Shown here: positions 1 to 11,618 of the stretch, piece by piece
Position numbering within the stretch: position 1 is the first letter of the stretch
Layout of the letters: every line of letters begins with the position of its first letter
From: DAISKN01 sp963716925
GTDB taxonomy: Bacteria; Acidobacteriota; Vicinamibacteria; Marinacidobacterales; SMYC01
Reading direction: 5' to 3'
Length of the DNA: 64,000 nucleotides
NCBI GenBank assembly: GCA_963716925.1
Contig: CAVQUX010000033.1
Coordinates: 682,001-746,000, forward strand
Made by a program: the position numbers and the translations under genes
The notes under the pieces: generated by a model
What the model was told of the DNA's origin: nothing
Database searches by the model: none
The model's input: only the letters and a program-made list of their open reading frames with translations

Positions 1-148
1 ACGCGATGACCGCGCGAATCTCGGGCAGGAGATCCTGAGCGACGGTCCGTGCCCGCTCGATTCTGCGGGCGCGCTGTCGACGAAGCCAGAGACGGGCGAA
101 ACCCGCGGCGAACACCAGCGCCAGAGCGGGAGCCGCGAGCGTGGACAT
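1..148 (-). CDS. N-terminus of a membrane-anchored protein (cut by window edge)
   Basis: The reverse strand from 148 reads 49 codons without a stop and leaves the window. The visible peptide begins MSTLAAPALALVFAAGF and continues with an arginine-rich stretch (residues about 18-33), the pattern of a single N-terminal membrane anchor with a basic cytoplasmic side. Its ATG overlaps the TGA of the upstream DedA-type gene by one base (TGATG), so the two are probably translated as one unit. Too little is present to name a family. Confidence 0.5.
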   Translation of the reverse strand, partial: MSTLAAPALALVFAAGFARLWLRRQRARRIERARTVAQDLLPEIRAVIA

Positions 149-729
149 CAGGCCATCGCCCCGCGGCTCACCAAGCGCCGGACGACGAGGTAGAGGAGCA
201 CGGCCGCGGCGAGAGCGACCGCGATCGTCGGATAGTGATCCTTGAGGGTCTCCGCGGCCCGGTCCCCGAGCTTCACCGCGAGGTACGCCTCACCGAGAAA
301 CCTCACCAGGCGCCCGGCGAACACCGCCACCACGAACCGGCGCCAGTCCATGCGCACGACTCCGGCTACGAGAATGAACAGCTTGGTGGGAAAGGGCGGG
401 GGGCCGAGCATCGCCACCAGGACCGCCAGCGTATCGTTCCTGCGGACCTTCTCTTTGACCCACTCCTGTTTGTCCGTGGGAAAGCGCGACATCATCGCGT
501 CCCCGCCGGTTCGTGCGATTCGATAGAGGACAAAGCAGCCCGCCGCCGACCCGAGGGCGGCGGTGAGAGCTATCGGAAAGAAAAGAGACGGCCGCTGCCA
601 GGAGAGGAGCATCACCACGAGGTCGACGCCACCGGGGAGGGGGACGCCGGCGGAATCCAGGAACGAGATGAGAAACAGCCCCGGGATTCCGAGAGCGAGG
701 AGTTTTCCCTTGAAAGCTTCGAGTGTCAC
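148..729 (-). CDS. DedA/VTT-family inner-membrane protein
   Basis: This 193-residue protein has several hydrophobic segments and the layout of the VTT (SNARE-associated/DedA-like) family: an N-terminal re-entrant region with the motif LDSAGVPLPGG near residues 25-34, a central glycine-rich stretch, a conserved PFPTKLFILVAGVVRM segment near residues 112-127, and a C-terminal transmembrane helix. DedA-like proteins are lipid scramblases or flippases linked to envelope homeostasis; the substrate here is not visible. The length is near the family norm. The start is GTG at 729 and has no good ribosome binding site. It is followed with a one-base overlap by the partial membrane gene, and it is divergent from the oxidoreductase at 809. 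Confidence 0.75.
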   Translation of the reverse strand: MTLEAFKGKLLALGIPGLFLISFLDSAGVPLPGGVDLVVMLLSWQRPSLFFPIALTAALGSAAGCFVLYRIARTGGDAMMSRFPTDKQEWVKEKVRRNDTLAVLVAMLGPPPFPTKLFILVAGVVRMDWRRFVVAVFAGRLVRFLGEAYLAVKLGDRAAETLKDHYPTIAVALAAAVLLYLVVRRLVSRGAMA

Positions 730-808
730 GCGCGGGAAGAAAGTATCATGGAACCCGTACCGTCACCGCCCCTTGCGCCGGGAGACGCTTTGATCGTAGT
801 TTTCGCTC

Positions 809-1438
809 ATGAAGATAGCCGTGCTCGGTGCGGGCAACGTGGGAGGCGCGCTGGCGACGGCGCTTTTCCGTAAGGGACACACGATCGTCCTCGGGGTCCG
901 CGACCCCGCCGCCAGCAAATACCAGGAGATGGCGAAGGCGCTGGGCCCGGCCGCGGCGACGGGAGTGCGCGAGGCCGCCGCTGCGGTCGAAGCCATCGTT
1001 CTCGCGACTCCCTGGTCCGCGGCTCAATCGGTGATCGAGCAGGCCGCGAGTGCGCTCGAGGGTAAGATCCTTCTCGATGCGACGAATCCCATCGGACCGG
1101 GGTTCAAGCTCGCGCTCGGCCACTCGACCTCCGGTTGCGAGATGGTCGCGGCCTGGGCGAAAGGTGCCCACGTCTACAAGGTCTTCAACATCACCGGGTA
1201 CAACATCATGGAGGATCCCGTCGTGGACGGGCGCCGGGCGATGATGCTCGTCGCCGGCGACAACGACGAGCACAAGGGACGGGTGCTGCAGCTCGTGCGC
1301 GACGTGGGCTTCGAGGCGTTCGACTTCGGCAAGCTCGAGAACGCGCGTCTGCTCGAGCCTCTCGCCCTCGTCTGGATCCGCCTCGCCTACCAGCAGGGGC
1401 TGGGAAGGGACTTCGCCTTCGGCATCCTGCGGCGTTAG
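809..1438 (+). CDS. F420-dependent NADP oxidoreductase-like protein
   Basis: A 209-residue Rossmann-fold protein. The N-terminus has the dinucleotide motif VLGAGNVGGALA (residues 5-16), followed by a short loop with R/K residues typical of NADP binding, and the body has the DATNP and VYKVFNITG patterns seen in NADPH:F420 oxidoreductase-domain proteins (the ProC-like NAD-binding family). Members reduce NADP with F420H2, or act as uncharacterised NADP-binding enzymes in bacteria that lack F420. The sequence does not tell which. The length is typical. The gene is divergent from the DedA-type gene and its last four bases overlap the end of the convergent amidase. Confidence 0.75.
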   Translation: MKIAVLGAGNVGGALATALFRKGHTIVLGVRDPAASKYQEMAKALGPAAATGVREAAAAVEAIVLATPWSAAQSVIEQAASALEGKILLDATNPIGPGFKLALGHSTSGCEMVAAWAKGAHVYKVFNITGYNIMEDPVVDGRRAMMLVAGDNDEHKGRVLQLVRDVGFEAFDFGKLENARLLEPLALVWIRLAYQQGLGRDFAFGILRR

Positions 1439-3072
1439 AGGCTGGCGAGGAAGCCCGGCTTGCGCCGGAACTTCGTCGCCTGCTCGAAGGCATAGGCGAG
1501 GGAAATGAGAACGGGCTCGCTCCAGGCCGCCCCGAAGAACGAGATCCCCACGGGCAGGCCCTGGACGTCTCCCGCGGGTACGGTCACGTTGGGATAGCCG
1601 GCGACCGCGGCGAGAGTCGAGCTCCCTCCGGAAAAGTGATCGCCGTTGACCAGATCGGTCGTCCAGGCGGGTCCGCCGGTCGGGGCAACGATGGCGGAGA
1701 GCTGGTGCTGGCGCAGGACCTTGTCGATTCCCTCGCCTCTCGAGAGCCGATGATTCGTGGCGAGGGCATCGAGGTAGGCCTTTTCGGTGAGCGGACCCTT
1801 CGCTTCGGCGCGAAGGAAGAGCTCCTGCTCGAAGTAGGGCATCTCGCGCTCCCGATTGTTCTCGTTGAAGGCGATGATGTCGGCGAGCGTCTTCACCGGC
1901 GCCCCGTCTCCGAGCCCGGCGAGATAGAGGTTCAGGTCGGCCTTGAACTCGTAGAGAAGGACCTCCATTTCGGACTCGCCCAGCTCGTCCCCGGAGGGAA
2001 GCTCCACTGGATCGATCACTTCGGCGCCGAGACGCTTCATCTCCGCGATCGCCGCCTCCATCGCGCGGTCGACCCCGGAGTGGAAGCCGAAGAGCCGTCT
2101 TGCCACTCCCACCCGCTTGCCGGCGAGTCCGTTCGCGTCGAGAAAGCGGGTGTAGTCGAGCTCGACGCGCCCCTCGCTCGCCGACGTCGCGGGATCCCGC
2201 GGGTCGACCCCGGTGAGAGCCGAGAGAAGGATCGCCGCGTCTTCTACCGTGCGAGTCATCGGTCCGGCGGTGTCCTGGCTGTGAGAGATGGGTACGATTC
2301 CCGCACGGCTCACGAGGCCGACGGTCGGTTTCAGGCCGACGAGCCCGTTCGCGTTCGAAGGGCAAACGATCGAGCCATCGGTCTCGGTGCCGATCGAGAC
2401 CGCGCCGAGGTTCGCGGAAGTCGCCGCGCCCGAGCCCGAGCTGGAGCCGCAGGGATTTCGATCGAGAACGTAGGGGTTCCGGCATTGACCCCCGCGGGCG
2501 CTCCAACCGCTCGAGGACCGGGTGGATCGGAAGTTCGCCCACTCGCTCAGATTGGTCTTCGCGAGGAGGACGGCGCCCGCCGCGCGCAGCCGCTCGGCGA
2601 CGAAGGAATCCCTCCGGGGGATGGACCCCTCGAGCGCGAGCGAGCCTGCGGTGGTGGTCATGCGATCGGCCGTGCCGACGTTGTCCTTGAGGAGCACGGG
2701 GATCCCGTGGAGGGGGCCGCGCGGGCCGGATGCCTTCCGCTCCTGGTCGAGGGCTTCGGCGACTCCGAGCGCCTCCGGGCTCACTTCGATGATGGAGTGA
2801 AGGCCGGGTCTGCCTCCACCATGCTCATCGATGGCCTCGATCCGCGCGAGATAGAGCTCGGTGATTCGACGGGCGGTGAGCCGGCCCTCCTCCATCGCCG
2901 CCTGGAGTCCGCGGACCGTAACCTCGTCCAGCTCGAAATCGGCCACCGGCTGCTCCGCCGGCGTGGGTGCTCCGGTCCTGGATGCGGGGCGGCAGGAAAG
3001 CGTCGAGCCCGCTCCGGCGCCCAACGCCAGGCTGGCTACAAGGAAACCCCTACGGTCTGTACGTGATTCCAT
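1435..3072 (-). CDS. Exported amidase (amidase-signature family)
   Basis: A 545-residue amidase-signature enzyme that hydrolyses an amide bond. The Ser-cisSer-Lys triad is visible: Lys129 in VLLKDN, cis-Ser210 in CGSSSGSG and nucleophile Ser234 in TETDGS, with the 24-residue Ser-Ser spacing of the family. The N-terminus has a Tat-like motif (TDRRGFL) followed by a hydrophobic stretch and a Cys near residue 27, so it is likely exported and possibly lipid-anchored. An in-frame ATG lies 11 codons upstream, but the start at 3072 is preferred because AAGGAG stands eight bases before it. The substrate is unknown; related exported amidases act on small aromatic or peptide amides. It converges with the oxidoreductase gene. 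Confidence 0.88.
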   Translation of the reverse strand: MESRTDRRGFLVASLALGAGAGSTLSCRPASRTGAPTPAEQPVADFELDEVTVRGLQAAMEEGRLTARRITELYLARIEAIDEHGGGRPGLHSIIEVSPEALGVAEALDQERKASGPRGPLHGIPVLLKDNVGTADRMTTTAGSLALEGSIPRRDSFVAERLRAAGAVLLAKTNLSEWANFRSTRSSSGWSARGGQCRNPYVLDRNPCGSSSGSGAATSANLGAVSIGTETDGSIVCPSNANGLVGLKPTVGLVSRAGIVPISHSQDTAGPMTRTVEDAAILLSALTGVDPRDPATSASEGRVELDYTRFLDANGLAGKRVGVARRLFGFHSGVDRAMEAAIAEMKRLGAEVIDPVELPSGDELGESEMEVLLYEFKADLNLYLAGLGDGAPVKTLADIIAFNENNREREMPYFEQELFLRAEAKGPLTEKAYLDALATNHRLSRGEGIDKVLRQHQLSAIVAPTGGPAWTTDLVNGDHFSGGSSTLAAVAGYPNVTVPAGDVQGLPVGISFFGAAWSEPVLISLAYAFEQATKFRRKPGFLASL

Positions 3073-3326
3073 CGATGGATCTCCTTCGGACAAAGTGCGA
3101 TTCATTCTAAGCTATATCAGCAACAAGGTTTGCAATCCTGTACAGATGTGATTACACTTAACCGCTCTTGGTTCTGCGGGAGCCGGGAGGAACATTAGAG
3201 TACGGGTTTTCCCGCCGCATCGGTGACACAACATCTGGGCTGTCTGACGAGCCCCGCCGCGCCAGCTCGTCGGGATTTCTAGCGTCACCTTAGCGGAATC
3301 GATCAATGCGAAACAGGAGTTAGGTT

Positions 3327-4934
3327 ATGTCAATGCGGCAGTATTTTTCACGCATACGAGGTCTGACGTTTCTGGGGGGCTCGCCGTCGGCATCGCGATC
3401 GCGGCATCGACGGGCTTCACCCAGGAGTACGTCGATATCAAGGTACTCGGAACCAGCAGCGCCATCAGCCGCCCCGGTCCCAAGGACGGGGATCAGCTCA
3501 AGCGCGTTTTCCAGCGCAACCGCGCGGACTACGAGAAGGTCCTGCGCGAAGCGAACTGGGCCGGAAATCCCGAGGACCTCTTCCGGGCGGTAGAGAACAA
3601 CCAGTTCAGCGAGGCCCAGTATCCCGTGGGCCACACCTTCGAGTGGATGGCGGTCCGGAAGCGGGGAATCGCGGTGGCGTCGCGGCCCGTCCGATGGGCG
3701 GGAACCGCGCCGTTCGAGGCGTTCGAGATCCGCGTCGATTCCAACAACCGGGCCTACCGGTTCCTCATTCCCAAGGCTTGCGGAAACCTGGCTCTCGTTT
3801 CCGCCGGCCCGACGGAGCAGCAGACCCGGGAGCAGCAGGAGCAGGAGCGGCTTCGCGCTTTGGTTCCGACAGTCCGCGTGCAGGCGCCGAATCTGTGCAC
3901 GGGCACGAACGCGACGGTGGACGTCGGAGTCTCGGGCGGCACCATGCCTGCGGGCGCGACCGTCCAGCTGACCATGACTCGTCCGAACGGGCAGAAAGAG
4001 ACGCTCACCACGACGTCCGCCGGCGGTGGCTTCCGCTGGACCGGGAAGCTCACCGATGCCGGGGCCTACAGCTTCACCGCGGTCCTCCAGACGGCTGCGG
4101 GACCGAGCCGGGAGGTCACCGAGCGAATCAGCCTCGAGCCCTGCCCGCCGACTTGCAACATCGTGCTGACCCCGCCGCCCATCGATCCCACCCCGAAGGC
4201 GGGCAAAGCTTCGGTCGGGATCGACATGTGCTCGAGCGCCGCCCGCGTCGGCTCGATCGGAAGCCGCTCGGTCCGAGTGCACCACACGCCTCTCGACGCT
4301 CCCGAGCAGCTCACCGACACGCTCGCTCTCGACACCGAGTGCAAGTCGACGTTCCTTCTCCCCGCGTATGGCAGCTATCGCTTCGAAGCGACGGTCACCG
4401 ACGATCGAGGCATGACGGCGACCTGCCAGGCGGACTACACGCTGGTCAAGCCGAAGAGCACCATCGAGCCGTTCTTCACCGCGTTCGCCGGGAAGGAACG
4501 ACGTCTCCGCGAGCTGGATCCCGTGACCGGTGACCCGGTGGACGAGGACATCGCCGGGGTCGGTCATCGGCGGACGCTGCGCGCCGCTGTTCGGGGGCAC
4601 CTTCGGAGTCGCCAAGATCCTCTCCGAAGGAGCCGCTCAGGTCTTCGGTCAGGCTGGTGTCGCAATCAATCTGCGCGACGGCGGGAACACTTCGGTGTTC
4701 GCCGACGTCGGTATCGACAAGCTCCTCGAAGGCGGCTATATCGGAGGCGGCGTCGGGGTGTGGGACCTGTTCCACGGCGACACCATCGACGGATCGATCT
4801 TCGCCCACGGCGGGTTCGACATCAACGATCGCCTGCAATGGAACTTCGAGGGACGACTGTTCATGTCCGAGCTCGGCGAGATCGAGAACAACTACGCGCT
4901 CATGACGGGCATCCGCTACTTCTGGAAGCGGTAG
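3327..4934 (+). CDS. Secreted/outer-membrane protein of unknown function, frame broken twice
   Basis: The coding sequence is continuous only if two breaks are bridged: one base is missing in the G6 run at 3374-3379 and one is extra in the G4 run at 4556-4559. The restored protein has 535 residues and a clear signal peptide (MSMRQYFSRIRGLTF then a hydrophobic run to about residue 32). AGGAG precedes the ATG by seven bases. The middle has two immunoglobulin-like beta-rich segments with paired cysteines (around 3890-4180 and 4230-4450). The last 120 residues alternate glycine, aromatic and polar residues and end in a terminal aromatic-rich strand (GIRYFWKR), as in small outer-membrane barrels. 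No family is recognised. A strong terminator follows. The two breaks cancel, which favours sequence error over decay. Confidence 0.65.
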
Positions 4935-4957
4935 GCCGATAGCGTTTCGTGAACTGA

Positions 4958-4992
4958 AGGGGGACCGGTTTCCCGGTCCCCCTTCTTTTTTG
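4958..4992 (+). terminator. Intrinsic terminator
   Basis: A 12-bp perfect stem (AAGGGGGACCGG with CCGGTCCCCCTT, 4958-4969 and 4974-4985) with a four-base loop is followed by a T-rich run ending TTTTTT at 4992. It lies 24 bases after the secreted-protein gene and just before the end of the convergent bcp gene. The T-run is on the plus strand only. Confidence 0.9.
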
Positions 4993-5000
4993 CAAGCCCT

Positions 5001-5510
5001 CTACTTCTTTTTCGAGGCTCTCTTCTTGGCGGGAGCCGCGGATGGCTCTCCGCCGCCACGGAGGTGCTCGAGAACGCGGTCCACGTGGCCATCGACCTTC
5101 ACCGGCGACCAGACGCGGTCGACCCGTCCGCTCTCGTCGATGAGGTAGGTCGAACGGATCGTCCCCAGAATCTTCTTCCCGTACATGGTCTTCTCGCCGT
5201 AAGCGCCGTAGGCCCGCGACACGGCGTTGTCCTCGTCCGACAGCAGGTCGAACGGGAGCTGGTATTTCGAGCGGAACCTTCCGTGGGAAGCGATGGAATC
5301 CCTGGAAACACCGAGGACCGTAACCCCTTCCCGGCGGAGCCGCGCGAGGTTGTCGCGAAAGTCGCAGGCCTCGCGGGTACAGCCGGGGGTGTCGTCCTTG
5401 GGATAGAAATAGAGAACGAACTTCCGTCCCTTCAGGTCCGAGGAAGAGACTTCCCCGCCTCCAGTGGAGGCGAGCTTGAACGAGGGGGCCTTGTCGCCGG
5501 GTTTGAGCAT
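5001..5510 (-). CDS. bcp: Thiol peroxidase of the Bcp/PrxQ family
   Basis: A 169-residue thioredoxin-fold peroxiredoxin that reduces hydrogen peroxide and organic hydroperoxides with thioredoxin. The peroxidatic Cys44 sits in the motif DDTPGCTREACDF and the resolving Cys49 is five residues later, the arrangement of atypical two-cysteine PrxQ proteins. The fold ends near residue 150, followed by a lysine/alanine-rich tail (AKKRASKKK) beyond the usual family end. AAGGAG lies six bases before the ATG. It is probably monocistronic and cytoplasmic. Confidence 0.93.
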   Translation of the reverse strand: MLKPGDKAPSFKLASTGGGEVSSSDLKGRKFVLYFYPKDDTPGCTREACDFRDNLARLRREGVTVLGVSRDSIASHGRFRSKYQLPFDLLSDEDNAVSRAYGAYGEKTMYGKKILGTIRSTYLIDESGRVDRVWSPVKVDGHVDRVLEHLRGGGEPSAAPAKKRASKKK

Positions 5511-5537
5511 CCGCGTCTCCTTATCTGAATGATTGAA

Positions 5538-5566
5538 ATTCTAAACGGTTTTGCTCGCGCGGCGAA
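5538..5566 (-). promoter_or_regulatory. Candidate promoter of bcp
   Basis: On the reverse strand, TTCGCC (5566-5561) and TAGAAT (5543-5538) are separated by 17 bases. The -10 matches the sigma-70 consensus at five of six positions and the -35 is weak. Transcription would start near 5531, about 20 bases before the ATG of bcp. Confidence 0.4.
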
Positions 5567-5714
5567 GAAAGTCGTAGGGTTTTGCCCACCGGCCCCGGCG
5601 CGAGTCTAACGCATTTCCCGAACAACTCTCTGATCCTGAGAAGGATGGGCCAGGCGTTCTCCAGAGTTCCCGGCGGCATGGATATTGCCACGTGCAGAGC
5701 ACACGGGGGAGTCA

Positions 5715-6926
5715 ATGACCAAGGCCACGCTGGAAGAGGTCACCGTTCGCCGGCGCTTCGGTCCGGGGGAGGTCATCTTCCGCGAGCGCGACAAGGCGAG
5801 CGAGGCGTTCATCATCGAGTCGGGTCGCGTCGAAATCTCGACCGACCTCGGCTACGAACGGAAGGTGCTCGCGGTCCTCGGACCGGGGGAGATGTTCGGG
5901 GAGATGGCCGCCCTCGACGGCACCGCTCGATTGGCGACGGCGATGGCGCTCCAGGATACGGAGCTCACCCTCATCGTCCACGAGCAGCTGCGCTCCCGGG
6001 TGGAAGCGGCGGAGCCGGTCCTCCGTCTCCTCCTCCGGGTGATCCTCAACCGTTTTCGCCACGAGCAGAGTCTCTTCCGACATCTCGGAAACGGCGGCCT
6101 CGAGACCCTCGACGCCTCTGCGGAAGCGGCCGTCTCGAAGCTCGCCATCGACAAGATCAAGCTCGAAAGCGAGCTCCGGGGCGCCCTCGCCCGGGAAGAG
6201 CTCGAGGTCCACTACCAGCCCATCGTGCGGCTGCAGGGAGGAGTCACCATCGGCTTCGAGGCGCTCCTGCGCTGGAGGCATCCGGAGCTCGGGACCATCC
6301 CCCCCGACAAATTCATCGGGCTCGCCGAGGAGACGGCCCTCATCGTTCCCATCGGACGCTCCGTGCTCTCGCGGGCCTGTCGCGACCTCGTGAGCTTCGA
6401 GGAGCGCCTGGGGCGGGCGATCGTCATGAGCGTCAACGTCTCGGGCCGGCAATTCGCGGAGCCGTCCTTTCTCTCGGAGCTGAAGACGGTCATCGAGGAG
6501 ACCGGCGTGAACCCGGGCTCGTTGAAGCTCGAGATTACCGAAGGCGTCCTGATGGACCATCGCTCCCGGCCGCTCGGTTGGATCGAGAGCTGCAAGAGAC
6601 TCGGAGCGAGCATCGCTCTCGACGACTTCGGCACCGGTTTCTCCAGCTTGAGCTATCTCGCGAGCTTCCCCATCGACACCCTGAAGATCGATCGCTCGTT
6701 CGTCCGGGCGATGGGCGGAGATCCGCGAAGCCTCAAGATCGTGCGCGCCATCAACCAGCTCGCCCATGGAATCGGCCTCGACGTGGTGGCGGAGGGCATC
6801 GAGAACGAGCTCCAGCGCCGCGAGCTCCTGCTCATGGGCTGCGAGCTCGGCCAGGGCTTCCTCTTCTCGCAGGCCGTGCCGTTCGAGCAGGCCGTGCGTC
6901 AAGCGAGCTCGATCGTCGGCGTTTGA
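5715..6926 (+). CDS. Cyclic-nucleotide-binding domain fused to an EAL phosphodiesterase
   Basis: A 403-residue cytoplasmic protein. Residues about 10-125 form a cNMP-binding (CRP-like) domain with the GEMFGEMA loop near 58-65, and residues about 150-395 form an EAL domain that hydrolyses cyclic di-GMP to pGpG. The residues needed for activity are present: Glu182 in FEALLRW, Asn241, Glu273 in LEITEG, Asp303-Asp304 in DDFGTGFS, Lys324, Glu360 in VVAEG and Gln380. There is no GGDEF domain. The ATG at 5715 is chosen because GGGGGAG lies just upstream; a TTG ten codons earlier lacks such a site. It is followed after 16 bases by a PLP decarboxylase. The natural inference is a phosphodiesterase gated by cAMP, cGMP or a related ligand; the CRP-like domain could also serve only in dimerisation. 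Confidence 0.88.
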   Translation: MTKATLEEVTVRRRFGPGEVIFRERDKASEAFIIESGRVEISTDLGYERKVLAVLGPGEMFGEMAALDGTARLATAMALQDTELTLIVHEQLRSRVEAAEPVLRLLLRVILNRFRHEQSLFRHLGNGGLETLDASAEAAVSKLAIDKIKLESELRGALAREELEVHYQPIVRLQGGVTIGFEALLRWRHPELGTIPPDKFIGLAEETALIVPIGRSVLSRACRDLVSFEERLGRAIVMSVNVSGRQFAEPSFLSELKTVIEETGVNPGSLKLEITEGVLMDHRSRPLGWIESCKRLGASIALDDFGTGFSSLSYLASFPIDTLKIDRSFVRAMGGDPRSLKIVRAINQLAHGIGLDVVAEGIENELQRRELLLMGCELGQGFLFSQAVPFEQAVRQASSIVGV

Positions 6927-6942
6927 GAGATAATCGAGGGCG

Positions 6943-8370
6943 ATGAGCCCTCTCGAGCTCGACGCTTCCTCCCGCGAGGCTCTATGGGAGGGCGTCTTCG
7001 CCGCCATCGAAGAATATATCGAGGATCTCCCCGACCTCCGCGTATCCCCTTCCGCGGATCCTGCGGTCGCCCGCGCGCTCCTCGCGAACGTGGACTTCGA
7101 AAGGCCCCGCTCACCTCAGGAAGCGCTCGCGCTCGCCGTCGAGGGCCTGCGAAGCCATCAGGTGCACAACGGCCATCCGCGCTACTTCGGCCTCTTCAAC
7201 CCGGCGACGACCACGATGAGCGTCGCGGCCGATGCCCTCGCCGCCGCCTTCAACCCTCAACTCGCCGCCTGGACCCATGCCCCTTTCGCCTGCGAGGCGG
7301 AGCAGCTCGTCATCCGCAGTCTTGGGCGGAAGTTCGGATATCCAGCGGAGACCGTCTCCGGCTCGTTCACTTCGGGCGGGGCCGAAGCGAATCACAGCGC
7401 CCTCGTGGCGGCGCTCGTCGACCGGTTCCCCGCCTTCGCCGAGGACGGAGTGCGCGCCCTCCCCGGTCCGCCGGTCCTCTACGTTTCCTCGGAGAGCCAC
7501 CACTCGTTCCTGAAGGCGTCGAGGCTCACCGGGCTCGGGACGGGCGCCGTACGTCAGGTTCCCGTGGACGGCGAGTTCGCGATGGACCCGCGCGCGCTTG
7601 AAGCCGCGGTCCGGGAGGATCGAAGCCGGGGGAAGGAGCCCTTCTTCGTCGCGGCGACGCTGGGAACGACGGGGGCGGGGCTGCTCGATCCCATCGGTGC
7701 CATCGCCGACGTGGCGCGGGAAGAGAGTCTCTGGGTCCACGCCGACGCCGCCTGGGGCGGCGCCGTCGCGCTCGTGCCCGAGTTGAGAAAGCATCTCGAA
7801 GGAATCGAGAGAGCCGACTCCATCACCTTCGACGCCCACAAGTGGCTCTCCGTGCCCATGGCGGCGGGGATGTTCTTCACCCGACACCCGTCGATTCTGG
7901 AGAAGACCTTCGGAGTCGCCGCCGGCTACATGCCGCGGGCGGCCGCGGGGGAGGAGATCTTCGAGCCCCATCGCTCGTCGATGCAGTGGACGCGGCGTTT
8001 CATCGGATTGAAGCTCTTCCTGTCCCTCCTGGTCGCGGGATTCGACGGCTATGCGGAGGCGATTCGCCGCATGGTTCGCCTCGGCGCGGAGCTCCGGGCG
8101 CGGCTCGATGTCGCGGGTTTCCGCGCGGTGAACCGGACGCCCCTTCCCGTCGTCTGCTTCCAGGACGCTCGCCATCCGGAAGGCGCGACGCTGCCCTATC
8201 TGAAGGCGATGGCCGACGGCGTGGTTGCGAGCGGAAAGGCCTGGGTCTCGATCACCAGCCTCGGCTCGAGCCGTCCCGCGATCCGCGCCTGCATCACCAG
8301 CTTCCGGACCGATGAGAGCGATCTCGACGCTCTCGTAGAATCTCTCTCCCGCGCTCGCCCCGCCGCCTGA
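6943..8370 (+). CDS. PLP-dependent amino-acid decarboxylase (group II)
   Basis: A 475-residue fold-type I PLP enzyme of the group II decarboxylase family (aromatic-amino-acid, glutamate and histidine decarboxylases). The PLP lysine is Lys300 in FDAHKWLS, the cofactor-contacting Asp lies in HADAAWGG, and SFTSGGAEANHSA is the phosphate-binding region. The length matches the family. Substrate cannot be read from the sequence: decarboxylation of an L-amino acid to its amine is most likely, but some members are carbon-carbon lyases or aldehyde synthases. It sits 16 bases after the cNMP-EAL gene. A paralogue lies at 23424-24779. Confidence 0.85.
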   Translation: MSPLELDASSREALWEGVFAAIEEYIEDLPDLRVSPSADPAVARALLANVDFERPRSPQEALALAVEGLRSHQVHNGHPRYFGLFNPATTTMSVAADALAAAFNPQLAAWTHAPFACEAEQLVIRSLGRKFGYPAETVSGSFTSGGAEANHSALVAALVDRFPAFAEDGVRALPGPPVLYVSSESHHSFLKASRLTGLGTGAVRQVPVDGEFAMDPRALEAAVREDRSRGKEPFFVAATLGTTGAGLLDPIGAIADVAREESLWVHADAAWGGAVALVPELRKHLEGIERADSITFDAHKWLSVPMAAGMFFTRHPSILEKTFGVAAGYMPRAAAGEEIFEPHRSSMQWTRRFIGLKLFLSLLVAGFDGYAEAIRRMVRLGAELRARLDVAGFRAVNRTPLPVVCFQDARHPEGATLPYLKAMADGVVASGKAWVSITSLGSSRPAIRACITSFRTDESDLDALVESLSRARPAA

Positions 8371-8603
8371 CGAATCGAGAGAGATCCAACCCGCCGGGGC
8401 TGGATCCAGTCCAATGGATTGGCGGGGCGCCATTCACCGAGAGTAGCGATCATTATCTCCCGTAATCGCGTCACTTAGGGCCATCGATTTCTCTCGGGTC
8501 TCTGGCATCGAGATTGCTTTTTGTCAGGATATCAAGCAGCAGAGTCTTCATTCAGAAAATTGAACGAAGACGTCAAAAAATTGAACTGAGACGGAGGATG
8601 CCC
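8371..8603 (+). other. Intergenic leader of the Oar-like receptor
   Basis: This 233-base gap holds an imperfect hairpin at 8383-8406 (GATCCA paired with TGGATC, inner CCC with GGG, no T-run), which could end the decarboxylase transcript, and a 21-base-spaced direct repeat close to the next gene, listed separately. No convincing -35/-10 pair was found. Confidence 0.4.
8556..8593 (+). repeat. Two-copy 17-bp direct repeat in the receptor leader
   Basis: AAAATTGAACGAAGACG (8556-8572) recurs as AAAATTGAACTGAGACG (8577-8593), 15 of 17 identical with a period of 21 bases, two turns of B-form DNA. The second copy touches the Shine-Dalgarno sequence of the receptor. Spacing and position suit a tandem regulator site or an RNA-level control element; the binder is unknown. 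Confidence 0.6.
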
Positions 8604-11477
<2,874 letters not shown>

Positions 11478-11492
11478 CGATTCGCATCGATG

Positions 11493-11520
11493 GGTGAGCT
11501 CCGCTCCGGCGGGGCTCACC
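11493..11520 (+). terminator. Candidate terminator after the Oar-like receptor
   Basis: A two-tier hairpin starts 16 bases after the receptor stop: GGTGAGC (11493-11499) pairs with GCTCACC (11514-11520), and inside it CCGC pairs with GCGG around a TCCG loop. There is no good T-run after it, so termination efficiency is uncertain. Confidence 0.55.
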
Positions 11521-11618
11521 CTTCCTCGATTTGCATCGATACTCCGTGCGAGTCACCGGATCCGCGTGCTAGAGTTGTACGATTGGGGGCGCTACCCCGG
11601 TCGAAAGGCGAGGCGCGG

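Noticed and set aside
746..2542. Long reverse-strand frame of 598 codons
   Set aside because: Out-of-frame and antisense reading of the oxidoreductase and amidase; low-complexity arginine-rich sequence.
3112..3306. Reverse-strand ORF of 64 codons in the amidase upstream region
   Set aside because: No ribosome site, unusual composition and no conservation signal visible; the stretch is more likely a control region between divergent genes.
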